Shown: positions 52,139 to 60,006 of the stretch, piece after piece | Layout of the letters: every line of letters starts with the position of its first letter | How positions within the stretch are numbered: the first letter of the stretch is position 1 | DNA from: Silvibacterium bohemicum | Lineage (GTDB): Bacteria; Acidobacteriota; Terriglobia; Terriglobales; Acidobacteriaceae | Assembly: GCF_001006305.1 (NCBI RefSeq) | Contig: NZ_LBHJ01000003.1 | Span: 919,709 to 983,708 of the forward strand | DNA length: 64,000 nt | Reading direction: 5' to 3' | Made by a program: the position numbers and the translations under genes | The notes under the pieces: model-generated | The model's database searches: none | The model's input: the letters and a program-made list of their open reading frames with translations, nothing else | What the model was told of the DNA's origin: nothing

Positions 52139-53041
52139 ATGTCGAACGAACAAATCGCAACAGCGTTTCCCGTCGAGGACCACTCGGCCGCAGTCAATGG
52201 GATCGATCTTCACTATCGTGTGGCCGGCGACGGCCCCGTGCTCTTTCTTGTACCTCCGGGCTGGGGCGTGGGTTCCCACTATTTGCAGCGGGGATTTATT
52301 TCTCTGGCCGAGCGCCACAAGCTTATCTTCGTCGATACCAGAGCCAGCGGCCGTTCGAGCCGCCCCGCCGATCCCTCCCAGATGCGCAGTATCGATATGG
52401 CCGATGATCTGGAGGCGCTCCGCATTCATCTCGGTTTCTCCAAGGTCAGCGTGTTGGGCCACTCCAACTCAGGGGCGATTGCCTTGTCCTACGCGGAACG
52501 CTTTCCCGAGCATCTGGACAAGCTGATCGTCTCCGGCAGTCAGGTGCTTGGCTTGAGCGCCTCCGCCGATACGCAAAGAATTCTCCAGGAGAGAGCCACC
52601 GATCCGCGTTTCGAGGCAGCCGTGCAGGCGGTCTCCGCATTCTTTGGCGGTCAGGCCAGCCCTCCGAAAGACGACGAAGCTCTGGGGGCATTCATCGCTC
52701 GGGTCTTGCCGCTCTATCTTTATCAGCCGGAGAAAACGCTCTCGCTTCTGCAGCAGCAGCTCGCGGGACCGATCTCCTCGTATGCCTTCAACGCACAGTT
52801 TGCCGCCGACGCGGCCGACCGTACTGACCTTACGCAGGCTCTGAATCAGATCGCAGCCAAGACCCTTATCCTGGTGGGCCGACACGATTTCATCTGCCCC
52901 GTGGCGCTGTCAGAGCATTTGCACAAGAGAATACCGCCATCCCAGCTCGCCATCTTCGAGGAAAGCGGACATTTTCCATGGCTGGAGGAGCCGGAAAAAT
53001 TCTTTGCCACGTTGAATGATTTCCTTCGCCGGCCTGCTTAG
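52139..53041 (+). CDS. Alpha/beta-fold hydrolase
   Basis: A 300-residue alpha/beta hydrolase. The oxyanion region is FLVPPGWGVGSHYLQRG, the nucleophile elbow is VLGHSNSGAIALSYAERFP (G-H-S-N-S-G, Ser nucleophile), the acid is probably the Asp in LVGRHDFICP, and the base is His in EESGHFPWLEEPEKF. This is the layout of proline iminopeptidase and haloalkane/ester hydrolases of the AB_hydrolase_1 family. The elbow G-H-S-N-S-G resembles that of proline iminopeptidase-like proteins, but no specific activity can be assigned. ATG 52139 places the first beta strand normally; the upstream open frame to 51953 has no family similarity. It is convergent with the reductase gene, separated by a hairpin. Confidence 0.85.
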   Translation: MSNEQIATAFPVEDHSAAVNGIDLHYRVAGDGPVLFLVPPGWGVGSHYLQRGFISLAERHKLIFVDTRASGRSSRPADPSQMRSIDMADDLEALRIHLGFSKVSVLGHSNSGAIALSYAERFPEHLDKLIVSGSQVLGLSASADTQRILQERATDPRFEAAVQAVSAFFGGQASPPKDDEALGAFIARVLPLYLYQPEKTLSLLQQQLAGPISSYAFNAQFAADAADRTDLTQALNQIAAKTLILVGRHDFICPVALSEHLHKRIPPSQLAIFEESGHFPWLEEPEKFFATLNDFLRRPA

Positions 53042-53072
53042 ACGTCGACGGCCATCACGCAACGCGTCTGTA

Positions 53073-53098
53073 TAAGGGGATCTCTTCCGGTCCCCTTA
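53073..53098. terminator. Hairpin between convergent hydrolase and reductase genes
   Basis: TAAGGGGA (53073-53080) and TCCCCTTA (53091-53098) form a perfect 8-bp stem with a 10-nt loop. It overlaps the stop codon of the minus-strand gene, so it could end both transcripts. Confidence 0.6.
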
Positions 53099-53665
53099 CC
53101 TGAGGGAGGCGGCGTAGCACAGCTCAACGAAGCCATTCTTGTAAGCGGTCACGTTTTTCAAGTTCCACGTCTTCTCCGTCTGCGATTCACCGAAGAGACG
53201 AAGTCCGTCACCCAACAGGACAGGTGCGACGGTTAATCGGATCTCATCCACCAGGCCGAGTTCGAGAAAGCGCTGGCATAGCATCGCGCCACCCACCAGC
53301 CAGATGTTTCGAAATCGCGGCGCGAGTTTGGTGTGAACCAGCATTTCGAGATCGCCCGAATAGAACTCGACGCTCTCCCTCGCCGGTGGCCATTCTCTGC
53401 CGCTCACCACTACTGTCGGAGTGTCGCCATAGGGCCAGCCCAGTTCCAGCGCGTGTTCATAGGTGCGCGAACCGAGGACATAACAGTCGATGGCCTTGAC
53501 GAAGGCTGCGGCCTCGTCCTCCGAAACGGAAATGCCGGCTTCGTAGACGCTTCCATTGCCCTCCAGCCAGGAGAGGCTGTTGTCTTTCCTTGCGATGAAC
53601 CCGTCAAGGCTTGAAACCGCGTGCAGGGTGACTCTCGATTCTGTTGCATGTCCTTCGCCCGGCAT
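53096..53665 (-). CDS. Dihydrofolate reductase / RibD C-terminal family protein
   Basis: A 189-residue NADPH-dependent reductase fold. The typical start is VTLHAVSSLDGFIARKDNSL (S-x-D-G-x-I-A), followed by CYVLGSRTYEHALELG, TPTVVVSGREWPP, IWLVGGAMLCQRFLELGLVDE (V-G-G cofactor loop) and IRLTVAPVLLGDGLRLF. These are the marks of the 'dihydrofolate reductase family protein' class related to RibD-C and YyaP/YwjB, many of unknown substrate. GGAGG (complement of 53670-53674) lies 4 nt before ATG 53665, while ATG 53740 would add an unrelated 25-residue extension. It lies opposite the start of the Tat-exported glycosidase-like gene. No biosynthesis partners are nearby, so the physiological role is open. 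Confidence 0.88.
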   Translation of the reverse strand: MPGEGHATESRVTLHAVSSLDGFIARKDNSLSWLEGNGSVYEAGISVSEDEAAAFVKAIDCYVLGSRTYEHALELGWPYGDTPTVVVSGREWPPARESVEFYSGDLEMLVHTKLAPRFRNIWLVGGAMLCQRFLELGLVDEIRLTVAPVLLGDGLRLFGESQTEKTWNLKNVTAYKNGFVELCYAASLR

Positions 53666-53869
53666 ATTTCCTCCCGTCTTGACTTTGGTGAGTGCAGACT
53701 GGAGCGATGCTTTTTCGCTCACGAAAGATCGTACAGGCAATTTGCTGAAGTTCTGCCTGCTCTTGCTTTGACCTCTCGAAGAAAAAGTTTCGTCGTCGGC
53801 GACGAGAGATCGCCTCCACCTCGCGCTCCGAAATTCGATACCATCGCCAGTGAATACAGGAGCGGCCTG

Positions 53870-55579
53870 TTGAACGACGAAGCGATTTCTCTGCCTACGC
53901 GGCGATCTGTCTTACGCGGTATTGGCGCTGTAACCTGCGCGGGCATTGCCGCCAACGCGCAGCCGACTGTTGCAGCGGTTGAAACCAAGCCATCGGCCAG
54001 CTTCTTTCCGATTCTCCGCCAGCCGGATGCAGTCCGGGCCTACGCCGAAGATCCCAACGCAATCTCTCTACGCCGAAGCGGCTCGGACTGGACACAAGAG
54101 AGCCTGCGTTTCACCTGCAAAGAGAGCAGCGATAGCCTGCAGCTCACGTTGAGCGCGCCAGCGACTGCGCTCTCGCGCCTCCATCTGCGCTGGAACTTTG
54201 CGGTGCGCCCGGATCTCCGCCTGCTTGGTGACGCCTGGGAGCGCAGCTACGGAGAGCTGAGCTGGCGATCCATCCTCCCCGAGCGCCCCATGCCCTGGTA
54301 CTTCCTGGCCTTCGACGGCAGCTCCACGCACGGCTACGGCGTCAAGACCGGAGCAGCCGCGTTCGCCTTCTGGCAGTGCGATCGCGAGGGTGTTTCGTTG
54401 TGGCTCGATGTGCGAAACGGAGGCCGTGGAGTGCTGCTCAATCAGCGGTCCCTGGAACTGGCGACCGTGCTCACGCGCAAGGGGCAGCCGGGTGCAGACC
54501 CGTTCGCATCTGCGCGTGCCTTCTGCCGCGAGCTCTCACCCTCGCCGCGGCTGCCGAAGACACCCGTCTACGGCAGCAACGACTGGTACTACGCCTACGG
54601 AAAGAGCTCGGCCGAGGACATTCTGCGCGACGCCGACCTGATGGCGGAGCTGGCTCCCTCCACCGGGCCGCGGCCCTTCACCGTGATGGATGAAGGTTGG
54701 GAGCACAACCCGCGCTTTCCGCAGATGGACGAGATGGCCGCGCAGATTCGCCGCAAGGGCGTGCGGCCGGGAATATGGGTCCGTCCGTTGCGCGCCCGCG
54801 GTGAAACCAATCAGTCCCTCTTGCTGTCGGCAGAGCGCTTCGGCGCTCGCACCGAGCGGCACGCCGAAAACCTCGCCTACGATCCGACCATCCCCGAAGC
54901 CAGAGAGAAGGCCTTGGCTTCGATCCGCAATCCAGTCGCGTGGAAATACGATCTGGTGAAGCACGACTTCAGCACCTTCGATATGCTGGGCCAGTGGGGA
55001 TTCGAGATGGGCCCGTCGCCAACACTTGCAGGCTGGAGCTTTCACGACCGCTCGCTCACCAATGCCGAGATCGTCCGCGGTCTCTATCAGGAGATCCGGC
55101 AAGCAGCGGGTGAGGAGACAATTCTCGTCGGCTGCAACGTCGTCGGGCATCTGAGCGCTGGGCTCTTCGAGCTGCAGCGCACCGGCGACGACGTGAGCGG
55201 CAGGCTCTGGGAGCGCACGCGGCGCATGGGCGTAAACACGCTCGCCTTTCGGCTCCCGCAGCACAACACGTTCTTCGTGATGGACCCCGATTGCGTGCCC
55301 ATCACGGACGCAATTCCATGGACGCTAACCAAAAACTGGCTGGACGCCGTCACCGCCAGCGGCGCTTCCTTGGTCGTTTCCCCAAGCCCCGGTGTCTTGA
55401 ACGGTGATCGTCGCGACGCCGTCCGCGCGGCATTTGCAATTGCAGCATCCCAGGGATTGGAGGCCCGCCCCAAAGACTGGCTTGACTCGCGAACGCCGCA
55501 GAACTGGCAAGCCGGAGCGGGGCAGGGTCGCAGCTATGAATGGTTAGAAGATGGTGGCGCTTATCCCTTTGAGGTTTGA
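53870..55579 (+). CDS. Tat-exported GH-D-like glycosidase
   Basis: A 569-residue protein with a twin-arginine leader (PTRRSVLRGIGAVTCAGIAA). A ~210-residue beta-domain leads into a barrel with the melibiase-like order of motifs: GSNDWYYAYGKSSAEDI, FTVMDEGWEHNPRFPQMD, GVRPGIWVRPLRARG, LVKHDFSTFDMLGQWGF and LLVGCN-like strand (ILVGCNVVGHLSAGLFEL), then QRTGDDVSGR. D366 in 'V-K-H-D-F' is the nucleophile candidate and D440/D441 in 'T-G-D-D' the acid/base. TTG 53870 is chosen because AGGAG (53858-53862) lies 7 nt upstream; the longer frame from 53621 runs through the reductase start region. It is a further divergent GH-D enzyme; substrate unknown. It precedes the amine oxidase by 60 bp. Confidence 0.78.
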   Translation: MNDEAISLPTRRSVLRGIGAVTCAGIAANAQPTVAAVETKPSASFFPILRQPDAVRAYAEDPNAISLRRSGSDWTQESLRFTCKESSDSLQLTLSAPATALSRLHLRWNFAVRPDLRLLGDAWERSYGELSWRSILPERPMPWYFLAFDGSSTHGYGVKTGAAAFAFWQCDREGVSLWLDVRNGGRGVLLNQRSLELATVLTRKGQPGADPFASARAFCRELSPSPRLPKTPVYGSNDWYYAYGKSSAEDILRDADLMAELAPSTGPRPFTVMDEGWEHNPRFPQMDEMAAQIRRKGVRPGIWVRPLRARGETNQSLLLSAERFGARTERHAENLAYDPTIPEAREKALASIRNPVAWKYDLVKHDFSTFDMLGQWGFEMGPSPTLAGWSFHDRSLTNAEIVRGLYQEIRQAAGEETILVGCNVVGHLSAGLFELQRTGDDVSGRLWERTRRMGVNTLAFRLPQHNTFFVMDPDCVPITDAIPWTLTKNWLDAVTASGASLVVSPSPGVLNGDRRDAVRAAFAIAASQGLEARPKDWLDSRTPQNWQAGAGQGRSYEWLEDGGAYPFEV

Positions 55580-55639
55580 GTTTTGCAGTCAATTTCTCAA
55601 CCAATGGTTTATAGGTCTCCACCAGATTAGGAAGATGCT

Positions 55640-56896
55640 TTGAATATTTCCGATGTCATCGTGATTGGAGCCGGCATCGCTGGGCTCGCCGCCGCTCGCA
55701 GGCTTGCGGAGGCGGGCTGCAGTGTCACCGTGCTTGAGGCGCGCGAACGTGTCGGCGGCCGCATCCTGACCGTGCGTGCTCCGCAGGAGGATCTTCCCAT
55801 CGAGCTGGGCGCGGAGTTCGTACATGGCCGCCATCCGCAACTGCTCGCGCTCATTGAAGAGGCGGGACTCACGCTCTTCGAGCGGGAGGGACGGCCATTC
55901 TGCTACGAGAACGGAAAGGTGGGCGACTGTAGCTTCGGAGATTTCTTCGGTGTGCTCGACGACCTCCCGGCAGAGCCCGATCTATCCTTCACGGAATTCC
56001 TTGCCCAGGCCAAACTCCCTCCACGCGTCGCGGAGCGCACGAAGAATTACGTCGAAGGCTTCAACGCGGCCGACGCCAACCGCATCGGCACCGCCGCGCT
56101 GCGCAAGCAGCAGGAAGCCGAAGAGGCCATCGAGGGCGACCGCCTGTTTCGCGTGCTGGAGGGTTATGACCGGCTGCCCGAACACGTGCTGCAGCGGTTT
56201 CTCGCCGCCGGTGGAGAGCTTCATCGCAACACGCCGGTCACTTCCATCGATTGGAAACCCGATCAAGTGCGCGTCCAGACCGCAAACGCGGAGCTTCCCG
56301 AGTTATCCGCTCGGCGCGTGGTGATTACGCTGCCGCTGGGCGTGCTTCAGGCCGGAAGCGTGGCCATTCGTCCGCAAGCGGATGCGATGACCGCGGCGGG
56401 AAAGTTGGCGATGGGCGCGGCCACGCGCATCACTCTGCTCTTTCGCGAGCACTTCTGGGAATGCGTCACGCCGGAGTTAAGCTTTCTGCTGACACAGGAA
56501 CGGCCGCTCCCCACCTGGTGGAGCAGCTTCCCCAACAACGCATCGGCGTTGACCGGTTGGGCTGGAGGCCCTCGTGCAGCGGCCGCTCCTGCAGGCCTTC
56601 CGCTGCAGCAGGCAACGCTCGCAATGTTGTCCCGGATCTTCGAGCGAGACGATCTTCGCTCGCTCCTGATCAGCGGCCACACCCACGACTGGCAGACTGA
56701 CCCCTTCAGCCTCGGCGCATACAGCTACGCACCGAAGGGAGCGCTGCACGCCTCCGAGGAGATGACGCGGCATGCCGAGAACACGCTCTTTTTCGCCGGC
56801 GAGCACACCGATACGACGGGGCATTGGGGCACGGTGCATGCGGCGCTAGGCGCCGGACTGCGCGCCGCGGATCAGGTCCTGGATTCGCTGCGCTAG
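55640..56896 (+). CDS. FAD-dependent amine oxidase family protein
   Basis: A 418-residue flavoprotein of the monoamine oxidase type. The N-terminal dinucleotide fold VIVIGAGIAGLAAARRLAEA is followed by VLEARERVGGRI (G-G-R flavin motif) and IELGAEFVHGRHPQ. The C-terminal FAD motif is LFFAGEHTDTTGHWGTVHAA (F-A-G-E-H). The middle DRLPEHVLQRFLAAGGELHR and VVITLPLGVLQAG belong to the substrate domain. Oxidation of a primary or secondary amine (or related amino compound) with O2 is expected. TTG 55640 is used with AGGA (55629-55632) 7 nt upstream; no better ATG is in frame. It sits between two exported glycosidase genes on the same strand, with no obvious functional link. Confidence 0.92.
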   Translation: MNISDVIVIGAGIAGLAAARRLAEAGCSVTVLEARERVGGRILTVRAPQEDLPIELGAEFVHGRHPQLLALIEEAGLTLFEREGRPFCYENGKVGDCSFGDFFGVLDDLPAEPDLSFTEFLAQAKLPPRVAERTKNYVEGFNAADANRIGTAALRKQQEAEEAIEGDRLFRVLEGYDRLPEHVLQRFLAAGGELHRNTPVTSIDWKPDQVRVQTANAELPELSARRVVITLPLGVLQAGSVAIRPQADAMTAAGKLAMGAATRITLLFREHFWECVTPELSFLLTQERPLPTWWSSFPNNASALTGWAGGPRAAAAPAGLPLQQATLAMLSRIFERDDLRSLLISGHTHDWQTDPFSLGAYSYAPKGALHASEEMTRHAENTLFFAGEHTDTTGHWGTVHAALGAGLRAADQVLDSLR

Positions 56897-57020
56897 CCTT
56901 TTGGGCCGGTGATTCTTCGTACAGATATGATTGTTCGCCCTTTAACCGATTGGTGTACACTGCGCTTCGTCCTCTGATTAGCTGCTTGCCGCACTTGAAA
57001 CAGGAAGGAGTTTGTTTGCT

Positions 57021-58313
57021 ATGGCCAGGAAGTTTTCGCGTGTTCTCCCGCTGCTTTTTGTAACCGCTTACTTTTCACTCTCTGCACTCGCCCAGGGAAC
57101 ATCACCCACCCCGCCCATGGGCTGGAACAGCTGGAACCACTTCGCCGAAAAAGTAACTGACGCCGATGTGCGTGCGTCGGCCGATGCGCTGGTTTCGAGC
57201 GGGATGCGCGACGCCGGCTATGTCTACGTGAACATCGACGACACCTGGCAGGGCAAGCGCGACGCGAGCGGCGTGATCCACCCCAACAGCAAATTCCCTG
57301 ACATGAAAGCTCTCGCCGACTACGTTCACTCCAAGGGGCTCAAGCTGGGCATCTACTCCTCGCCTGGACCGACCACCTGCGCCCGCTACGAGGGCAGCTA
57401 CGGCCACGAGGTGCAGGATGCGAAGACCTATGCGGGCTGGGGGATCGATTTCCTCAAATACGATCTCTGCGGCTTCCGCGATGTGATGCGCAAAGAGGCC
57501 GGCAACGACAAGCAAAAAGCTTTTGCGATGCAGAAGGCTGCTTATCTGAAGATGCGCGACGCGCTGGTCGCCGCGGGCCGGCCCATCGTTTACAGCCTTT
57601 GCCAGTACGGATGGAATGACGTGTGGGAGTGGGGCCCGGAGGTCGGCGGCAATCTGTGGCGTACCACCGGCGACATCAATGACACCTACAGCCGTATGGT
57701 CGAGATCGGCTTCTCGCAGGTGGGGCTGTCGAAGTTCGCCGGGCCAGGGCATTGGAACGACCCCGACATGCTGGAGGTCGGCAACGGCGGAATGTCGGAA
57801 GACGAATATCGCCAGCACATGACGCTGTGGGTGATCCTGGCCGCGCCGCTGCTGGCAGGCAACGACCTCAGCAAGATGACTCCCGCGACCCTGGCCATCC
57901 TGACCAACAAAGAGGTGATCGCCGTGGATCAGGATTCGCTGGGCAAGCAGGGCGATCGCGCCTGGGCCAAAGGCTATTCGGAGATCTGGACCAAGCCGCT
58001 CAGCGGCGGAGCGACCGCAATCGGCCTCTTCAATCGCGATAAAGAGCCCGCATCCATCACGCTCAATCTTCGCGAGATCGGCCTGAGTGACACAGCGAAG
58101 CTGCGCGATCTCTGGAAGGGAAGCGATGTCGAAGTCAGCGGCGGAAAATACACGGTGACCGTTCCCGGCCACGGAGCAGTGCTGCTCAAGACCAGCGCCG
58201 AATCCATGCGAGCCGGCCAGGACTGCGACCGCCCAATGAGCGAACACCTTGGTCTGCCTTGCCGGAATAATGGGCTCGCCACAGGGCAGCTTCAGCAGTT
58301 CAACGTCCAATAA
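57021..58313 (+). CDS. GH27 alpha-galactosidase (secreted)
   Basis: A 430-residue exported melibiase. The signal peptide VLPLLFVTAYFSLSALAQ precedes the GH27 opening TPPMGWNSWNHFAEKV. YVYVNIDDTWQGKRDASGVI, GLKLGIYSSPGPTTCA and WGIDFLKYDLCGF follow, with D148 as the nucleophile in 'L-K-Y-D-L-C'. NLWRTTGDINDTY gives D218 as the acid/base, and AGPGHWNDPDMLEVGNGG and WVILAAPLLAGNDLSKM are intact. A ~70-residue beta-domain closes the protein, with a short Cys-containing tail. ATG 57021 follows AAGGAG (57005-57010) by 10 nt; an in-frame TTG at 57012 is too close to that site. It removes terminal alpha-galactose from oligosaccharides. REP-like hairpins follow the stop codon. Confidence 0.95.
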   Translation: MARKFSRVLPLLFVTAYFSLSALAQGTSPTPPMGWNSWNHFAEKVTDADVRASADALVSSGMRDAGYVYVNIDDTWQGKRDASGVIHPNSKFPDMKALADYVHSKGLKLGIYSSPGPTTCARYEGSYGHEVQDAKTYAGWGIDFLKYDLCGFRDVMRKEAGNDKQKAFAMQKAAYLKMRDALVAAGRPIVYSLCQYGWNDVWEWGPEVGGNLWRTTGDINDTYSRMVEIGFSQVGLSKFAGPGHWNDPDMLEVGNGGMSEDEYRQHMTLWVILAAPLLAGNDLSKMTPATLAILTNKEVIAVDQDSLGKQGDRAWAKGYSEIWTKPLSGGATAIGLFNRDKEPASITLNLREIGLSDTAKLRDLWKGSDVEVSGGKYTVTVPGHGAVLLKTSAESMRAGQDCDRPMSEHLGLPCRNNGLATGQLQQFNVQ

Positions 58314-58319
58314 ATAAAG

Positions 58320-58410
58320 ACGTCATTCTGCGCGGAGCGAAGAATCTCAGCGAAGCTTGGTCCAGCTACATCGCCGAGATTTTTCCTCCCGATGGCCGCC
58401 AGAATGACGT
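58320..58410. repeat. REP-like palindromic repeat, family A
   Basis: ACGTCATTCTG (58320-58330) pairs with CAGAATGACGT (58400-58410), and inside, AATCTCAGCG pairs with CGCCGAGATT with one mismatch. A second copy lies at 62711-62795 with the same GCGAAGAATCTCAGCGA core. It lies 6 bp after the GH27 stop, so it may also act as a terminator or mRNA-stabilising structure. Confidence 0.75.
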
Positions 58411-58430
58411 ACTAAAACGAAAACCAGGTC

Positions 58431-58456
58431 CCCACATCTCGATTTTGAGATGTGGG
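58431..58456. repeat. REP-like hairpin, family B
   Basis: CCCACATCTC (58431-58440) and GAGATGTGGG (58447-58456) form a perfect 10-bp stem with loop GATTTT. A related hairpin with the complementary loop (AAAATC) lies at 62651-62686, i.e. in inverted orientation. Confidence 0.7.
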
Positions 58457-58550
58457 ACTCCACATTAACAGCGGCGCCGATGGGGAGGCGTTCAACAGCG
58501 ACCATCCGCCATCCGCCTCGACACCATTCGCCGTCCCGATAGACTGAGTC

Positions 58551-59873
58551 ATGAGCGAATCCGCAGCTCCGCCCGCAGCGGCCCTGGACACACTCGATCG
58601 AGCGGCGGTTCTGCGCCGGGTCTCCTGGCGGCTGATGCCGTTTCTCTTCGCGCTCTACGTCTTCGCCTATCTGGACCGCGTGAACTTGAGCTATGCCGCG
58701 CTCTCCATTCGCCGCGAGCTGGGCTTCTCTGACACCGTGTACGGCGCGGGCGCGGGACTCTTCTTCATCAGCTACGCGCTCTTCGAGGTGCCCAGCAACC
58801 TGGTGCTGCTGCGCCTCGGGCCGCGGCGGTGGATCGCCATCATCATGACCGCGTGGGGCGTGCTCTCGACCTGCATGGCGTTGGTCCACACCCCGCACAG
58901 CTTCTATCTGATCCGCTTTCTTCTGGGCGCAGCCGAGGCGGGATTCTTTCCCGGCATCGTTCTTTATCTCACCTACTGGTTTCCCCTGGCGCAGCGGGCG
59001 CGCGCGATTGCCCGCTTTATGACCGCGACGGCAGTCGCCGGAATCATCGGCGCGCCATTCTCGACCCTTCTTCTGCGTCTCAATGGCGTGGCTCATATCG
59101 CTGGATGGAAGTGGCTCTTTGTCGGCGAGGGATTGCCCTCCATCGTTCTTGGCTGCTGCGTGCTCTTCGTGCTGACCGATCGGCCCGAGGATGCAGCGTG
59201 GCTCTCGCTTCCCGAGCGGCAATGGCTGCTCGCCGAGGTGAAGGCGCATGAGACGCAATCTGCAACTACGGCCGGTACACATCTGCTGCATGCCTTTCGA
59301 AACGGTACCGTCTGGCTGCTGGCTTCGATCTACTTTGCCATCTCCGTCGGGCTTTACGGGCTTAGCCTGTGGCTGCCGGTGGTGGTGAAGAATCTCTCCC
59401 ACGCCGCCGATCTGCATGTGATCGCGCTCACCGCGATTCCGTACCTGCTGGCCGCCGTTGCCATGCTTTTGGTCGCGCGCAGCTCGGACCGCTCGGGCGA
59501 GCGCAAGTGGCATCTCTGCGCCTGCCTCGCCGGAGGCGCGATCGCCTTCCTGCTCAGCGCCGTTCTCGTGAATCCGCTGCTGGCCATTACCGCGCTGTTC
59601 GTTGCCGCTGCCGGAATCTGGGGCGGCTTCGGCCCCTTCTGGGCGTTGCCCACCGGCATGTTGCGCGGAGCAGCCGCCGCCGGCGGCATCGCCCTCATCA
59701 ACTCCATTGGGGCGCTGGGCGGCTTCTGCGGGCCGTATCTCATGGGCCGGGTCAGCGACCTCACGCACAGCTTCCGCGCGGCCTTGCTGGTGTGCAGCGC
59801 GTTGCTGCTCATAGCTGCGATCATCGCAGCAGCATTGAAGCCGGCACGTATCTCCAGACCGGTTTCGAACTGA
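58551..59873 (+). CDS. MFS transporter, ACS (anion:cation symporter) type
   Basis: A 440-residue inner-membrane carrier with 12 hydrophobic helices. RLMPFLFALYVFAYLDRVNL is the classic ACS helix-1 motif (Y-x-x-x-Y-L-D-R-x-N). FFISYALFEVPSNLVLLRLG and FLLGAAEAGFFPGIVLYLTYWFP follow, including the 'E-A-G-F-F-P-G' and 'Y-W-F-P' signatures. The C-terminal half has ALPTGMLRGAAAAGGIAL. Members move organic anions such as hexuronates, tartrate, phthalate or allantoate with protons. There is no operon partner on the same strand. It is separated from the transporter at 34751 by motif differences and belongs to the tartrate/phthalate-like branch. The substrate is not assignable. Confidence 0.9.
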   Translation: MSESAAPPAAALDTLDRAAVLRRVSWRLMPFLFALYVFAYLDRVNLSYAALSIRRELGFSDTVYGAGAGLFFISYALFEVPSNLVLLRLGPRRWIAIIMTAWGVLSTCMALVHTPHSFYLIRFLLGAAEAGFFPGIVLYLTYWFPLAQRARAIARFMTATAVAGIIGAPFSTLLLRLNGVAHIAGWKWLFVGEGLPSIVLGCCVLFVLTDRPEDAAWLSLPERQWLLAEVKAHETQSATTAGTHLLHAFRNGTVWLLASIYFAISVGLYGLSLWLPVVVKNLSHAADLHVIALTAIPYLLAAVAMLLVARSSDRSGERKWHLCACLAGGAIAFLLSAVLVNPLLAITALFVAAAGIWGGFGPFWALPTGMLRGAAAAGGIALINSIGALGGFCGPYLMGRVSDLTHSFRAALLVCSALLLIAAIIAAALKPARISRPVSN

Positions 59874-59883
59874 CCCCTACTCC

Positions 59884-59927
59884 GTAATAAAACAGTACCC
59901 GCGTTAATAACGTATCCGCCTTATTAC
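59884..59927. repeat. Nested inverted repeats upstream of the oxoglutarate dehydrogenase E1 gene
   Basis: GTAATAA (59884-59890) and TTATTAC (59921-59927) flank a perfect CGTTA-A-TAACG palindrome (59902-59912). An AT-rich stretch to 60006 follows in an otherwise GC-rich window. The outer arms might be an operator or a cruciform; the inner palindrome is the best binding-site candidate. No canonical promoter was found. Confidence 0.4.
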
Positions 59928-60006
59928 TGGAGATGCTCCGGACGAAGGGGGGATAATAATGAAAGGGGTAAAATAATATTCAGGACGCAGGGCGAAATAA
60001 TTATTA

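Noticed and set aside
53621-53869. N-terminal extension of the Tat-exported glycosidase
   Set aside because: The extension runs antisense through the reductase start and lacks a leader; TTG 53870 with AGGAG and a following Tat motif is better.
58320-58456. Short CRISPR-like palindromes
   Set aside because: There are only single hairpins without regular spacers or direct repeats, so they are REP-like elements and not a CRISPR array.
58347-59768. 473-codon open frame on the minus strand
   Set aside because: Antisense to the MFS transporter; composition is Gly/Arg/Glu-rich with no domain.
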